Shown here piece after piece: positions 53,125-62,845 of a DNA stretch of 64,000 bases. The notes below the pieces were generated by a model. It did no database searches. It had not been told where the DNA came from and saw only the letters and a list, made by a program, of their open reading frames with translations. The DNA comes from Marinomonas alcarazii (GTDB taxonomy: Bacteria; Pseudomonadota; Gammaproteobacteria; Pseudomonadales; Marinomonadaceae). Numbering within the stretch: position 1 is the stretch's first letter; the number at the start of each line of letters is the position of its first letter. Made by a program: the position numbers and the translations under genes. Location: the NCBI RefSeq assembly GCF_003208215.1, contig NZ_QKLW01000001.1, positions 638,234-702,233 of the forward strand, given 5' to 3'.

Positions 53125-55230
53125 GTGAAACGTCAACATCAGCGCATTTTCGCTTTAACGGTTGTCGCAGCGGCTGTTAGCATGACAGCAAGAGCAGAAG
53201 GCAATCCCCAAGAAACTCAGACAACAACGTCTAATCGTAGTGAAGAAACTGTGCTACCAATGTTGCCCGTTTATGGCGAGCCAGAGGAAACCAAATCGGC
53301 GACTAAGCTGGATTTAACGGTTTTTGAAACACCGCAAACCGTATCTGTGGTGTCTGAAGATCAGATGAATGACTTTGACCTAAAAGAAGTAAATTCAGTT
53401 CTGAAATACACACCAGGGGTTACGGTAGAAAAGACGGAAACAGATCGTGTGTATTACACGGCACGTGGCTTTGATATTGTTAATTTTCAGCAAGATGGCG
53501 TTGGTGTTCCTTTTGCCTTTGGTTTGAATCGCGGTGCTGACAATGCCGCTATGTATGAAAAAATTGAGGTGGTGAAAGGGGCGAACGGTTTAATTACTGG
53601 TTTGGCTAACCCTTCAGCAACGGTTAACTATGTGTTGAAACGACCAACGGATGATCCACAGGCATCGGTATCGGCCGCTGCGGGAAGTTGGAATCAACGA
53701 CGTTTAGAGGCGGATGTATCGGGTCCATTGTCAGGCGACAAAGTGAAAGGACGCTTGGTGGTAACTAAGCAGCAAGGGGATTCTTACCTGGATCGTTACG
53801 AAAAGGATTTGTCTGGTATTTATGGAATTCTAGAAGCGGACTTCACGGATCGAACCCGTGCCAGTGTGGGTTTGAGCATTAATGACAGTAATAATGATGG
53901 TGTTCTGTATGGTGCACTTCCTTTGTTTTACAGCAATGGTTCAGTAACCAATTATGATCGTTCAACCAGCACTGCGCCAGATTGGGCTTATATGGATGTT
54001 CGCAAGACTCGTACTTTTTTTGAGTTGCAACATGATGTGACAGACAATTGGCAAGCCAATATCCATTACAGCCACAACGTGGAAGATACTGAGTGGGAGT
54101 TATTATATTTAGCTGGCTCTCCTGACCCAGAGACTCAGCAGGGTTTAAATGGAACAGCGTCTTATTACGAAAGTAAGGTGAAAGAAGACATTGTTGATTT
54201 GTATGTGAATGGTACGTTTGAAGGTTGGGGGCAGGAGCATGAAATTGTGGCTGGTGTTAACGTCTCGGATGTTTCTTTAAAAGGTCATTCTGTTTATGCC
54301 TCTTCACTGCGTAATACGGCAGTTGGTGGCGATTGGATGAAGGGTATAGCTCGTCCTGAATTTGACACCTACAACCCATCAACAGATTCAACCGACATTG
54401 ATAAAAAACAGCGTTCTTATTATGTTTCAACACGTTTAAAAGCATCAGATGACTTAGCTTTTTTATTGGGCGCGAGAGCCATTAAGTTGGATCAGAAAGG
54501 TGTCAATTATAGTGTGCGTCAAGAAACGTCTGAAACCGAGACGGTTCCTTATATTGGTGCAACCTATGAGGCTGCGGTAGGAACTATGTTGTATGCCAGC
54601 TATAGCAAAGTATTTAACCCTCAGGTGTGGGTCGACTCAGACTTTAAACCATTAGGTGCTGCTAAAGGTGTCAGTCGAGAAGTGGGTATCAAACAAGAGT
54701 TGAATGATAGTGGTGCGATATTAACATTGGCAAGGTTTGAGTCAGAGCTTAACAATCTTGGTGAGTACGCATCTTATGACTCTGGAACAAATACCAATAT
54801 TTATCGTGGTATTGATATAGAAAGTGAGGGGTATGAGGTTGAGCTGTCTGGCGAAGTATCAGAAGGGCTTAATATGAGTGCAGGTTATACCGATCTAAGT
54901 ATCAAGGATAAAGATGGTAAAGACACGCGCACTCATATTCCAACAAAACAGTTTAAATTGGCGGCTGCCTATCAATTGTCAGGCATCGATGGCTTGCGTG
55001 TTGGTGGCGGGCTGAATTGGCAAAATGACATCTACTACAACAACACAAAAGTGCAAGGGGAGTACATGTTAGTTGATGTGTTTGCCAGCTATGAGCCAAC
55101 CGATCATCTAACGTTGGCATTGAACCTAAACAATATTACTAACGAGAAGTACCGTGAAAGTGTGCAAAACGGTCAGTCTTACTATGGCCCAGGCCGTAAT
55201 GTAATGGCGTCTGTTACTTGGCGTTACTGA
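53125..55230 (+). CDS. TonB-dependent hydroxamate siderophore receptor
   Basis: A 701-aa outer-membrane receptor: signal peptide (1-25, cleavage near ARAEG), plug domain (about 55-165; TPQTVSVVSEDQMNDFDLKE, YYTARGFDI, VVKGANGLITGLANPSATVN) and a 22-strand barrel ending in the aromatic ...VTWRY. Overall like the FhuE/FoxA/ferrioxamine receptor group. GTG start at 53125 with AAGGAG. It is divergent from the biosynthesis genes and followed by the matching ABC importer, so it should take up the ferric form of the siderophore made here. Confidence 0.92.
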   Translation: MKRQHQRIFALTVVAAAVSMTARAEGNPQETQTTTSNRSEETVLPMLPVYGEPEETKSATKLDLTVFETPQTVSVVSEDQMNDFDLKEVNSVLKYTPGVTVEKTETDRVYYTARGFDIVNFQQDGVGVPFAFGLNRGADNAAMYEKIEVVKGANGLITGLANPSATVNYVLKRPTDDPQASVSAAAGSWNQRRLEADVSGPLSGDKVKGRLVVTKQQGDSYLDRYEKDLSGIYGILEADFTDRTRASVGLSINDSNNDGVLYGALPLFYSNGSVTNYDRSTSTAPDWAYMDVRKTRTFFELQHDVTDNWQANIHYSHNVEDTEWELLYLAGSPDPETQQGLNGTASYYESKVKEDIVDLYVNGTFEGWGQEHEIVAGVNVSDVSLKGHSVYASSLRNTAVGGDWMKGIARPEFDTYNPSTDSTDIDKKQRSYYVSTRLKASDDLAFLLGARAIKLDQKGVNYSVRQETSETETVPYIGATYEAAVGTMLYASYSKVFNPQVWVDSDFKPLGAAKGVSREVGIKQELNDSGAILTLARFESELNNLGEYASYDSGTNTNIYRGIDIESEGYEVELSGEVSEGLNMSAGYTDLSIKDKDGKDTRTHIPTKQFKLAAAYQLSGIDGLRVGGGLNWQNDIYYNNTKVQGEYMLVDVFASYEPTDHLTLALNLNNITNEKYRESVQNGQSYYGPGRNVMASVTWRY

Positions 55231-55271
55231 TTCATGACGTCTCAACAAAGGGGTTGTTATAGTACTTTGTT

Positions 55272-55290
55272 GTTAATGATTTTCATTTCT
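55272..55290. promoter_or_regulatory. Probable Fur box before the ABC importer genes
   Basis: GTTAATGATTTTCATTTCT matches 13 of 19 Fur consensus bases, 36 bp before the ATPase start. It suggests a separate iron-controlled promoter for the importer operon. Confidence 0.5.
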
Positions 55291-55325
55291 ATTATTATGA
55301 TCGAAATTTTTGTTGGGATGGATTC

Positions 55326-56171
55326 ATGAATAGTTCGACAAGAGTGTCGCTGCCATCTAGGTTGGTAGCGACACAACTTGAGGTCGGTTATGGCGATAGA
55401 CGCGTTCTAAATCAGGTTGATTTTGCCGTGCCAAACGGTCAGCTAACAATTTTGGTCGGGCCAAATGGGTGTGGCAAATCAACTTTGTTAAAGAGTTTGG
55501 CACGCATTTTAACCCCTAGCGGGGGCGTGGTGTGTTTGGATGGTCAGGATATTCATCAAAGCCGTACACGAGATGTGGCGAAAAAGTTGGCGTTGTTGCC
55601 ACAAGATCCTGTCGCGCCAGAGGGAATGACGGTTCGCGAGGTAGTTGCTCAAGGACGCTTTCCGCATCAAAGAATTCTTCAACAGTGGTCAAGAGAAGAC
55701 GAGCGTGCTGTAGAAGAGGCTATGAGTGTTGCTCAGGTGAATGATTTCGCCCACCGTTCCATTGGCGAATTGTCGGGAGGGCAAAGGCAGCGTTGTTGGA
55801 TTGCTATGGTATTGGCGCAAGAAACGGATTTGATTTTGCTGGATGAGCCAACCACGTTTTTGGATCTGAAAATTCAAGTGGATGTGATGAATTTGTTGGC
55901 TCGTTTAGCCCACGAAAAGCAGCGAACGTTAGTGGTGGTGTTGCATGAGTTAAATTTGGCGGCCGCCTATGCCGATTATTTGGTGATGATGCGTGATGGC
56001 GCCGTGTTACATCAGGGTACGCCGGAGGAGATTTTTAGTCCCGATAATCTTTATCAAGTATTTGGCTTGGATGCACAGGTTATTCGTGATCCCCATTCTG
56101 ATCGTTTGATTTGTGTCCCTACCTTGCCTGATCTAGCTGTGTCTCGGTCTGCGAAATTGGCGGTTGTATGA
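55326..56171 (+). CDS. Ferric-siderophore ABC transporter ATPase (FecE/FepC-like)
   Basis: A 281-aa cytoplasmic ATPase energising iron-siderophore import. Walker A GPNGCGKST, Q-loop region LLPQDPVAPEGMTVREVVAQ, signature LSGGQRQR, Walker B LILLDEPT and the H-loop VLHELN are all intact. The ATG at 55326 is used; the one eight bases earlier meets a stop at once. It overlaps the first permease gene by 4 bp. Confidence 0.92.
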   Translation: MNSSTRVSLPSRLVATQLEVGYGDRRVLNQVDFAVPNGQLTILVGPNGCGKSTLLKSLARILTPSGGVVCLDGQDIHQSRTRDVAKKLALLPQDPVAPEGMTVREVVAQGRFPHQRILQQWSREDERAVEEAMSVAQVNDFAHRSIGELSGGQRQRCWIAMVLAQETDLILLDEPTTFLDLKIQVDVMNLLARLAHEKQRTLVVVLHELNLAAAYADYLVMMRDGAVLHQGTPEEIFSPDNLYQVFGLDAQVIRDPHSDRLICVPTLPDLAVSRSAKLAVV

Positions 56172-57208
56172 TACGACGGATTCACTCTGCTCATGTCCAG
56201 AATCATTATTCAATCAATGCAGTGCTTCGTCATTTACTGACTTTGGCAACGGTATTGGCTGTACTTATCTTTATGTTTACTTGGCATGTTTCGGTTGGCG
56301 CCAAGTCTTTGCCACTGGATGCTGTATTTCAAGCTCTGTTTGATGGGCAAGCTGTCACGATGACCCATGTCATAGTATGGGATCTGAGAATGCCGAGAGC
56401 ACTGACTGCGGCTTTAGTGGGCGGCGGTTTAGGCGTAGCTGGGGCTATGTTGCAAGGGGTCAGTCGTAACCCTTTAGCAGAACCAAGTTTGCTCGGGTTG
56501 ATGGCTGGGGCGTCTTTTGCTGTTGTAATGGCGGTAAATACCTTCCATTTTTCAGATGTTTTTTGGTTGCCATGGGTGGCCGCAGTAGGGGCATTGATCG
56601 CCGCTGTGGTGGTTTGGTTGATTGCTCAATTGGCCCCCGGTGGACTTAATTCGTTGAATCTCATTCTTGCTGGTTCTGCTGTTACCGCCTTTTTAGCGTC
56701 ATTAGTATCTGTCGTTCTTATTTTAAATCAGGAAACTTTTGAGCAGTTGCGCGTGTGGTTATCTGGTTCCTTATCGGGTCAAAAAACTAACGAACTTAAA
56801 GTGGCTATGCCGTTGATGATGGTTGCTTTTCTGTTTGCGCTTTATCTATCTAGTAAGGTAACGGTCTTGGCGATGGGTGATGAGGTAGCGCTTGGTCTTG
56901 GTTTAAAGACGGGATGGCTTAAAGTGCAGGTATTGATTTGTGTTGTCGTTTTAACGGCTTGTTCTGTTGCGCTAGCCGGTCCAATTGGTTTTGTCGGTTT
57001 AGTCATTCCACATGTGGTTCGATTGTTTGTTGGTGTGGATTATAGGTGGGTCATTCCTTATTCCGCTTTGGTTGGAGCTTGCTATTTACTATTGGTGGAC
57101 ATTATTGCTCGTCTTGCTTTAAGGCCAGAGGAGGTCTCTACCGGCATAGTGACTGCGCTGTTTGGGGCGCCATTATTTGTTTATCTAGTAAGAGCGAGGG
57201 CGCGCTGA
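56168..57208 (+). CDS. FecCD-family iron-siderophore permease 1
   Basis: A 346-aa inner-membrane permease with about 9-10 membrane segments. Typical family stretches: VWDLRMPRALTAALVGGGLG, GAMLQGVSRNPLAEPSLLG and, near the end, GPIGFVGLVIPHVVRLFVG (site that contacts the ATPase). Starts within the ATPase gene end (ATGA overlap) and is followed one base later by the second permease, so it forms one half of a heterodimeric channel. Confidence 0.92.
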   Translation: MIRRIHSAHVQNHYSINAVLRHLLTLATVLAVLIFMFTWHVSVGAKSLPLDAVFQALFDGQAVTMTHVIVWDLRMPRALTAALVGGGLGVAGAMLQGVSRNPLAEPSLLGLMAGASFAVVMAVNTFHFSDVFWLPWVAAVGALIAAVVVWLIAQLAPGGLNSLNLILAGSAVTAFLASLVSVVLILNQETFEQLRVWLSGSLSGQKTNELKVAMPLMMVAFLFALYLSSKVTVLAMGDEVALGLGLKTGWLKVQVLICVVVLTACSVALAGPIGFVGLVIPHVVRLFVGVDYRWVIPYSALVGACYLLLVDIIARLALRPEEVSTGIVTALFGAPLFVYLVRARAR

Positions 57209-57209
57209 A

Positions 57210-58277
57210 ATGTCGAACGGAAACCTACCTAAAACTAATGATTTAGTTATTCGGCTATTTAATGAGCGCTTGTCATTACAGGTCTCAAAAAGTGCCTTAT
57301 TTGTCTTTTTTATGTTGGTTGTATCCAACGTGATTCTTATGGCTCTTAGTCTCACTCAAGGGGCATACGATATGGCGTTGTCTGATGTATGGGAAATGCT
57401 AGTTTCGCCATTCTCATCTAGCCAAATGACAGTTGTTGTGTGGGAGTTTCGTATTCCTCGTATCCTTGTAGCGGCTTTAGTTGGGTCTATGTTGGCGCTC
57501 TCGGGTGCTTTACTGCAAGGTGTGACACGTAATGGTTTAGCTGATCCAGCATTAATTGGCATTTCTCAAGGGGCTGGGCTGGCTGTTGTTGTGATTAGTA
57601 TTCTGTATCCCCAAGAAGCATCTGTTTGGCGTCCTTGGGTTGCATTGCTTGGCGCGATATTGGTAGCTGGGGTCATTCAGTTTTTGAGTTGGGGTGAGAA
57701 GAATGGAGGCACTATCCGATTTATTTTAATCGGGATTGGGCTTGCTGCTTTTATCAGTTCCATCACCTCGGTGCTGATGACCTATGGACAGATTGATCGT
57801 GCAATGTCTGCATTAACTTGGTTAAGCGGAAGTTTGAACCTGGCAAGTTGGGAGCATGTACGCATCTTACTGTTGGCTGTTGTTGTCTTGCTTCCTATCA
57901 CCTTGATCCTCAGTCGCTCTTTTTCAACCCTGCAAATGGGAGAGTCTACAGCGATTGGGCTTGGTGTTTCGACAAGCGTTTTACGTACTCTATTGATGAT
58001 ACTTGCTGTCGGTTTTGCTGCGTTAGCAACAGCATCGGTTGGCCCACTTGGTTTTGTCGGGCTTATTGCGCCACATGTGGCTCGTCGGGTGGCACACAGT
58101 GGTGTTGGTATGCATTTGTTAATCAGTGCAGCTGTCGGGGCCTTCATAGTTACGCTGGCTGATATGTTGGGGCGAAATGCATTTGCTCCCACTCAAATTT
58201 CAGCGGGTTTAGTGACTTCGATAATTGGCGTGCCTTTTTTCGTTATGTTGCTCTTACGCGCTAGAGTGAAAGCCTAA
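57210..58277 (+). CDS. FecCD-family iron-siderophore permease 2
   Basis: A 355-aa permease like its neighbour: WEFRIPRILVAALVGSMLAL, GALLQGVTRNGLADPALIG and GPLGFVGLIAPHVARRVAH are the paired motifs. The one-base gap to permease 1 supports coupled translation and a heterodimer. It has a slightly longer cytoplasmic N-terminus (about 30 residues) than permease 1. Confidence 0.92.
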   Translation: MSNGNLPKTNDLVIRLFNERLSLQVSKSALFVFFMLVVSNVILMALSLTQGAYDMALSDVWEMLVSPFSSSQMTVVVWEFRIPRILVAALVGSMLALSGALLQGVTRNGLADPALIGISQGAGLAVVVISILYPQEASVWRPWVALLGAILVAGVIQFLSWGEKNGGTIRFILIGIGLAAFISSITSVLMTYGQIDRAMSALTWLSGSLNLASWEHVRILLLAVVVLLPITLILSRSFSTLQMGESTAIGLGVSTSVLRTLLMILAVGFAALATASVGPLGFVGLIAPHVARRVAHSGVGMHLLISAAVGAFIVTLADMLGRNAFAPTQISAGLVTSIIGVPFFVMLLLRARVKA

Positions 58278-58317
58278 TACTAATCTTTAACCATTGTCTA
58301 ATGGATGAGAAATGATC

Positions 58318-59301
58318 ATGAATAAACTGATTTTAACATGTTGTTCAGTCCTTTTGATGGGAACATTATCACTGACTGTTAATGCGAAAGAAACCAATTA
58401 TCCTTTGACTGTCCAACACAAGTATGGAATCTCTGTTGTTCCAAATAAACCTAAGCGAATTGTCACCTTAGATTGGGCTGGAGCTGATAACGTATTAGCT
58501 TTGGGTTATCAGCCTTTAACTTCGAGATATTGGTTTGGTGATTATAAAGATGGTATTTGGCCTTGGGCTCGGACTTTATTAACTTCTGCACCAGAAGTCA
58601 TTAATGGGGAAATAAACTATGAGCAAATTGCGGCAACCAATCCTGATGTGATTATGGCAGTACGTTCTGGTATTAGTCGTCAGGATTATCAGCAATTGAG
58701 TAAAATAGCGCCCGTGATTGCCACTCCAGTAGGTGAAGGCGATTATACAATGCCTTGGGATAAGCGCGCTCGATTGTTAGCTCAGGTTTTAGATGAAAAT
58801 ACTCAAGCACAAAGGCTGATTACAACGATAGAAGCACAAATGTCGGCTGTTAAAAAAGCGCACCCTGATTGGGCTGGCAAAACGTTCGCGATGGCAACCT
58901 ATTGGAACGGTAGCGTAGGTGTGTATTCTGGTGATGATATGACGGTCAATTTTATTTCTAAAATGGGTTTGACTCTTTCGCCTGATGTGGCGGATTTGAC
59001 CAGAAAAGGGGAGTTTTATATGACCTTATCTGAAGAAGAATTAGGGGTAATCGATGCGGATGTACTTTTTTGGTATGTGACTGGGGATAATAAAAAACAA
59101 ATAGAATCATTAGCCTTGCGTCCTTATATGCGGGCTTTTAAGGAAGGGCGAGAAATTATGTTGTCGCCTGATTCTTTAGTAAATGGCGCTTTGTCTTATA
59201 GCTCCTTATTGAGTCTTCCTATTGCTATCAATCAAATTGTGCCTTTGATAGAGCAGGCTATTGATGGTGATGTCAACACGGTTGTTCCTTTAGCGAAATA
59301 A
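58318..59301 (+). CDS. Periplasmic ferric-siderophore-binding protein
   Basis: About 327 aa from the ATG at 58318; the ATG at 58312 is the other candidate but is too close to GGATGAG. Signal peptide ends near VNAKE; no lipobox at the cleavage site, so it is soluble. The family opening HKYGISVVPNKPKRIVTLDW and the later NYEQIAATNPDVIMA are typical of class III binding proteins (FecB/FhuD). Last gene of the uptake operon, 40 bp after permease 2. It delivers the ferric siderophore to the permeases. Confidence 0.9.
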   Translation: MNKLILTCCSVLLMGTLSLTVNAKETNYPLTVQHKYGISVVPNKPKRIVTLDWAGADNVLALGYQPLTSRYWFGDYKDGIWPWARTLLTSAPEVINGEINYEQIAATNPDVIMAVRSGISRQDYQQLSKIAPVIATPVGEGDYTMPWDKRARLLAQVLDENTQAQRLITTIEAQMSAVKKAHPDWAGKTFAMATYWNGSVGVYSGDDMTVNFISKMGLTLSPDVADLTRKGEFYMTLSEEELGVIDADVLFWYVTGDNKKQIESLALRPYMRAFKEGREIMLSPDSLVNGALSYSSLLSLPIAINQIVPLIEQAIDGDVNTVVPLAK

Positions 59302-59370
59302 AAGAGAGACGTTGATTTCCAATATTTTTTAATCTGGAATCAGGTGTTCATGTCATGCTAACGGAAGCTC

Positions 59371-60219
59371 TTAACACTTACTCGCCCATATCGCGTCCAC
59401 AAACTCAGGGTGATCGATAAACGGATTTCGATTGCCTTGTAGCTCTTGTACTCGGTCGTTTCGGCGTTTTTCAAAGTCGCTGACAGGGTATTGGTCATTC
59501 CATTCTAGCAATGTACATAGGTCGCCTATAGTCGGCTCTCCGCTTTGCTTCTGGTTGCCTTTTACGATGCGTAGGTCTGGCATGTTTTCAGGTGATGTGT
59601 CGTCGCCAATTTCGTAGCGGGCGGCCATGTAGAAGACCATGCGGGCGATTTGGCCTTTGGCACGGTCGGTTGGTTCGAAGGATTCGTTGGCTTTGTCTAC
59701 ATAGGTGCCACTGAAGACTTTGCTGCCATCACTTAAAGTGTCGTAGAAAGGGTCGCCGCCTTTGCCGTAACCGTAGTTGCTGTGCGCGCCGTTTATATTA
59801 CGGTCGGCAGGGCGCAAGTGGTGCAAGTCTGTATAACCGTCTTGGCTTTGTTTTTTGAAACCGCGAGATTTGGGCCATACGTGCTCACGGTCCCAAGAAT
59901 CGTTATTGGATTTGCCTCTATTTGCTTGGTCAATCCGTCTTACATCATCAAGGTAGAGCATCTGTACTAAGCCACATTTTGGCGCGTCATTTGGGCACGC
60001 TGAGTCTGTGTAAACTAAGGCTTCCCATACATCGATGTTCACACCATCGTACCAATCGGTATTGCCGCTTTGTGTGTATTTAAGCGGCTTCTGACCGTCT
60101 ATTATGGAATGCAGTTTGGCTTTCAATACATCGCCAGTTAAGCCCTCTGTTCCATCGTAATAACCCGCTGAGGCAAAAGTTGACAAGAAGAGTACAAATA
60201 CAAAAAGGCAGCGGCGCAT
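59371..60219 (-). CDS. endA: Endonuclease I (EndA/Dns/Vvn-like)
   Basis: About 282 aa from the ATG at 60219 (AGGAAATGTGTC upstream). Signal peptide of about 20 residues (cleavage near FASAG), so periplasmic or secreted. The beta-beta-alpha-metal active site is DREHVWPKSRGF, followed by DLHHLRPADRNINGAHSNYG. Cysteines that form the disulfides of the family are present (SACPNDAPKC, final KC). It degrades double-stranded DNA and RNA; in vibrios it supports DNA use as nutrient and limits transformation. It converges with the siderophore uptake operon. Confidence 0.9.
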   Translation of the reverse strand: MRRCLFVFVLFLSTFASAGYYDGTEGLTGDVLKAKLHSIIDGQKPLKYTQSGNTDWYDGVNIDVWEALVYTDSACPNDAPKCGLVQMLYLDDVRRIDQANRGKSNNDSWDREHVWPKSRGFKKQSQDGYTDLHHLRPADRNINGAHSNYGYGKGGDPFYDTLSDGSKVFSGTYVDKANESFEPTDRAKGQIARMVFYMAARYEIGDDTSPENMPDLRIVKGNQKQSGEPTIGDLCTLLEWNDQYPVSDFEKRRNDRVQELQGNRNPFIDHPEFVDAIWASKC

Positions 60220-60514
60220 GACACATTTCCTGAGGACTAACAAAGGCAGGATTGTAGGGGCGTTTGCTGTCAGTAATGCGTTTGGATTTGCAACGATTTG
60301 TGAGTAAGTGTATGAGTTCTATGGGTTTTGTGTGATGCCGTTGTTTTTGGCTGTTGTCTTAGGCTGGTTACTGCGAATGTCCAGTAAATATGCAAGCTGG
60401 TTGTTTGGGGTTTTTTCCTAGGCTTACGCCACTATAGTTATTAGTAACATCTTATAAGGTTATGGCTGTTTAAAAGCGAGTTCATTTTCCTTGGAAATTC
60501 AAAGGAGGCACATT

Positions 60515-61150
60515 ATGAGTAAGACACTAATAATTGGCGCGAGTGGTCAAATAGGTAAGTTGATTACGAAAACGCTTATAGAGACGCAAGAAGATGCTCG
60601 TGCTTTGGTACGAGATAAAAGCAAGCTGGATGATCTTAAAGACAGTGAGCTGGAGATTTTCGAAGCAGACCTTGAGAAAGATTTTAGCCGCGCATTTGAT
60701 GGCATCGATAACGTGATTTTTGTCGCAGGGTCTGGTGCTTCAACTGGGCCAGATAAAACTTTGCTGATCGATCTCTGGGCAGCTAAAAAATCGGTCGATT
60801 ATGCTCAAAAAGCCAATATTAAAAAGTTCATTATGGTCAGTTCTATTGGTGCGGACGACCCAGATGCCATAGAGTCTGATATCAAGCCCTACTTGGTCGC
60901 CAAACACTTGGCAGATCAATATTTGATGGCATCAGGTGTGCCTTATATTATTGTTCGTCCCGGGCCGCTAACGAACGATGCAGGCGAAGGCAAAATCACG
61001 ATTAAGCGCCCAAGCAGTCGAGAGGAAATGGCCATTCCACGAGCCGATGTGGCTAAGTCGGTTGTCTTTCTTTTAAGTAAAGAGGATTTAAACGATAAGA
61101 TATTCGAATTATTTAGCGGCACTTATGATGTCGATAATGTGCTTGTTTAG
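60515..61150 (+). CDS. NAD(P)-binding atypical short-chain dehydrogenase (NmrA/YwnB-like)
   Basis: A 211-aa Rossmann-fold protein with the nucleotide motif GASGQIG at residues 8-14, and FIMVSSIGADD and the YLVAKHLADQY region in place of the classic YxxxK helix. Atypical SDRs of this size are NAD(P)H-dependent oxidoreductases or redox sensors. The ATG at 60515 has a perfect AAAGGAGG; the upstream TTG is rejected. It appears monocistronic; terminator at 61199. Substrate unknown. Confidence 0.8.
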   Translation: MSKTLIIGASGQIGKLITKTLIETQEDARALVRDKSKLDDLKDSELEIFEADLEKDFSRAFDGIDNVIFVAGSGASTGPDKTLLIDLWAAKKSVDYAQKANIKKFIMVSSIGADDPDAIESDIKPYLVAKHLADQYLMASGVPYIIVRPGPLTNDAGEGKITIKRPSSREEMAIPRADVAKSVVFLLSKEDLNDKIFELFSGTYDVDNVLV

Positions 61151-61198
61151 ATAACCGAGTGTAGCCATTTGGCTAAATGAAATAGCCACAAAATTGTT

Positions 61199-61240
61199 TG
61201 AAGCCGATGAAAGCGAGTAAATGCTTTTCATCGGCTTTAA
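61199..61240. terminator. Terminator between two convergent dehydrogenase genes
   Basis: GAAGCCGATGAAAGC (61200-61214) and GCTTTTCATCGGCTTT (61223-61238) form a long stem with one bulge, about 50 bp after the first gene's stop. Confidence 0.65.
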
Positions 61241-61423
61241 ATCCTTTCTCCAGCAAAACCCCCTTCCGTTACTACGCTCATTATGGTGTTTGTGAAAGGG
61301 GAGTGTGTGGGTGTTAAATCCGTAAAAATCCACCGAAAGTTGGTTATTCAATATTTTTATAACAATTGAATGCGTCCTTCGGCGGGTTTTCTTGTGTTGT
61401 TGCTAGCTGGTTAAGCAACAGGG

Positions 61424-62191
61424 TTAAACAGAAGTCGCACCGCCGCCGCCATCGATACGATAGTAAGAGCCCGTGATAAAGGACGCATCATCAGAGGCTA
61501 GGAAATACATTAAGTTGGCTATTTCATCAGCTGTTGCGTAGCGCTTTAATGGTACGGCTGCTTCGAAGGCTTCTCTCGCTTCTTTTTCATGGCCTTTCGC
61601 TGAGTTTGTTTCAATGGAGCGCATCATCGCCGTGTCTACGCCAGAAGGCGCCACGGCATTAACTCGAATATTATAAGGCGCAGCTTCAAGTGCAGCGGTT
61701 TTGCTTAAACCGATTAACGCGTGCTTGGATGCGACATAGGCACTCATACCTGGTGCGCCTAATAAGCCACCATTTGATGCAGTATTCACAATGACGCCAC
61801 TTTTTTGCTCTATCATGGTTTTCATTACATGTTTGAGGCCAAGGAAGGCTCCAATCAAGTTTACGTCCATTACTTTTTTGTAGTTTTCGACGGTCTGATC
61901 AACAATGTTCGCGAAATCACCATTAATGCCTGCGTTGTTTACAAATACATCAATCTTGCCAAATTCATCCAATGTTTTTTGTACGTAATTCTCGACGTCT
62001 TCTTCGTTAGACACATCTGCGCCTATCAGGAGTACCTTGCCATCGATTTCTGCAGAGACTTTTTCTAAGGCTTCTTTTGATAAGTCAACTAATGCGAGGT
62101 GCGCTCCAGAGGCAGCGAACTTTTTTGCTGCTGCAATGCCAATGCCACCTGCGGCACCTGTTATGAGGACGACTTTATTTTCAAAACTCAT
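61424..62191 (-). CDS. Classical short-chain dehydrogenase/reductase (FabG-like)
   Basis: A 255-aa NAD(P)-dependent oxidoreductase. Cofactor motif TGAAGGIG, the acidic residue of LALVDLS after beta-2 favouring NAD, NNAG motif, catalytic Ser in NTASNGG and YxxxK in YVASKH. C-terminal GSYYRIDGGGG is usual. AGGAGAAG precedes the ATG. The substrate is not predictable; no pathway neighbours. Confidence 0.85.
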   Translation of the reverse strand: MSFENKVVLITGAAGGIGIAAAKKFAASGAHLALVDLSKEALEKVSAEIDGKVLLIGADVSNEEDVENYVQKTLDEFGKIDVFVNNAGINGDFANIVDQTVENYKKVMDVNLIGAFLGLKHVMKTMIEQKSGVIVNTASNGGLLGAPGMSAYVASKHALIGLSKTAALEAAPYNIRVNAVAPSGVDTAMMRSIETNSAKGHEKEAREAFEAAVPLKRYATADEIANLMYFLASDDASFITGSYYRIDGGGGATSV

Positions 62192-62845
62192 AAACTTCTC
62201 CTATTAAAACTAGAATGTATTTATGTGGAAATAGCTTTTTCTACATGTTTGTAGAAATTAACCATAACGAAATTGTTCTAAAGTTGTGTGGTTTAAATAA
62301 GTAAAGAATCTGCAAAAAGCGCTTTTATTGACTTCTCTATAGCAAGTTTTATTGGGTGTCAGGAACAGGTGTTTGGTAATAGGATTTGGGTGGTGTTTTG
62401 TGTCGTTATAGGGAAGTCGTGTTGATTTCTACAAGCCACTGTTTAGTAATGTGTAGGGTGAGAGATGTTCTTTTGGCATTTAGATGAAACCATTTTGTCG
62501 TGTTGCTCAGTGTTGTCACATTAAGAAAATTGCTTACGACTCTAATTTTTTTGGTTTGCTGGGTCATCTATCTGCAAGATTGGCTCGATGCTTTTATTTA
62601 TTCAAATATCGCTAAATAGTTCATTAATATAGCAATTTTAGGGTTCATTGAGTAGAAAAAGTGCAATTTTAATAGGTGGTTTGTTGGTGTGTTAGGGAGA
62701 GCATAGATCGAGCTGTATTTTTGACATGTTAAACAAAATGTAAACATTTAGACTTGTAAGTAATAATTTTTGTCTTTATGCTAAATAAACGTTAAGTCGT
62801 TCTTCAACAACGATTTACGATTGTGTTTAACAACAGAGAGCCATT
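62192..62845. other. 650-bp regulatory gap before proV
   Basis: No coding frame with a start and ribosome binding site was found. The last 150 bp hold a perfect palindrome AAATGT-AA-ACATTT (62736-62749) and the candidate promoter at 62754-62782. The middle part is AT-rich with frequent T-tracts, as expected for the curved, H-NS-type control region of an osmoregulated operon, but no specific site can be proven. Confidence 0.4.
62754..62782 (+). promoter_or_regulatory. Candidate sigma70 promoter of the proU operon
   Basis: TTGTAA (62754-62759), a 17-bp spacer and TATGCT (62777-62782), about 63 bp before the proV start. Weak consensus; an alternative -35-like TTGACA is at 62721. Confidence 0.35.
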
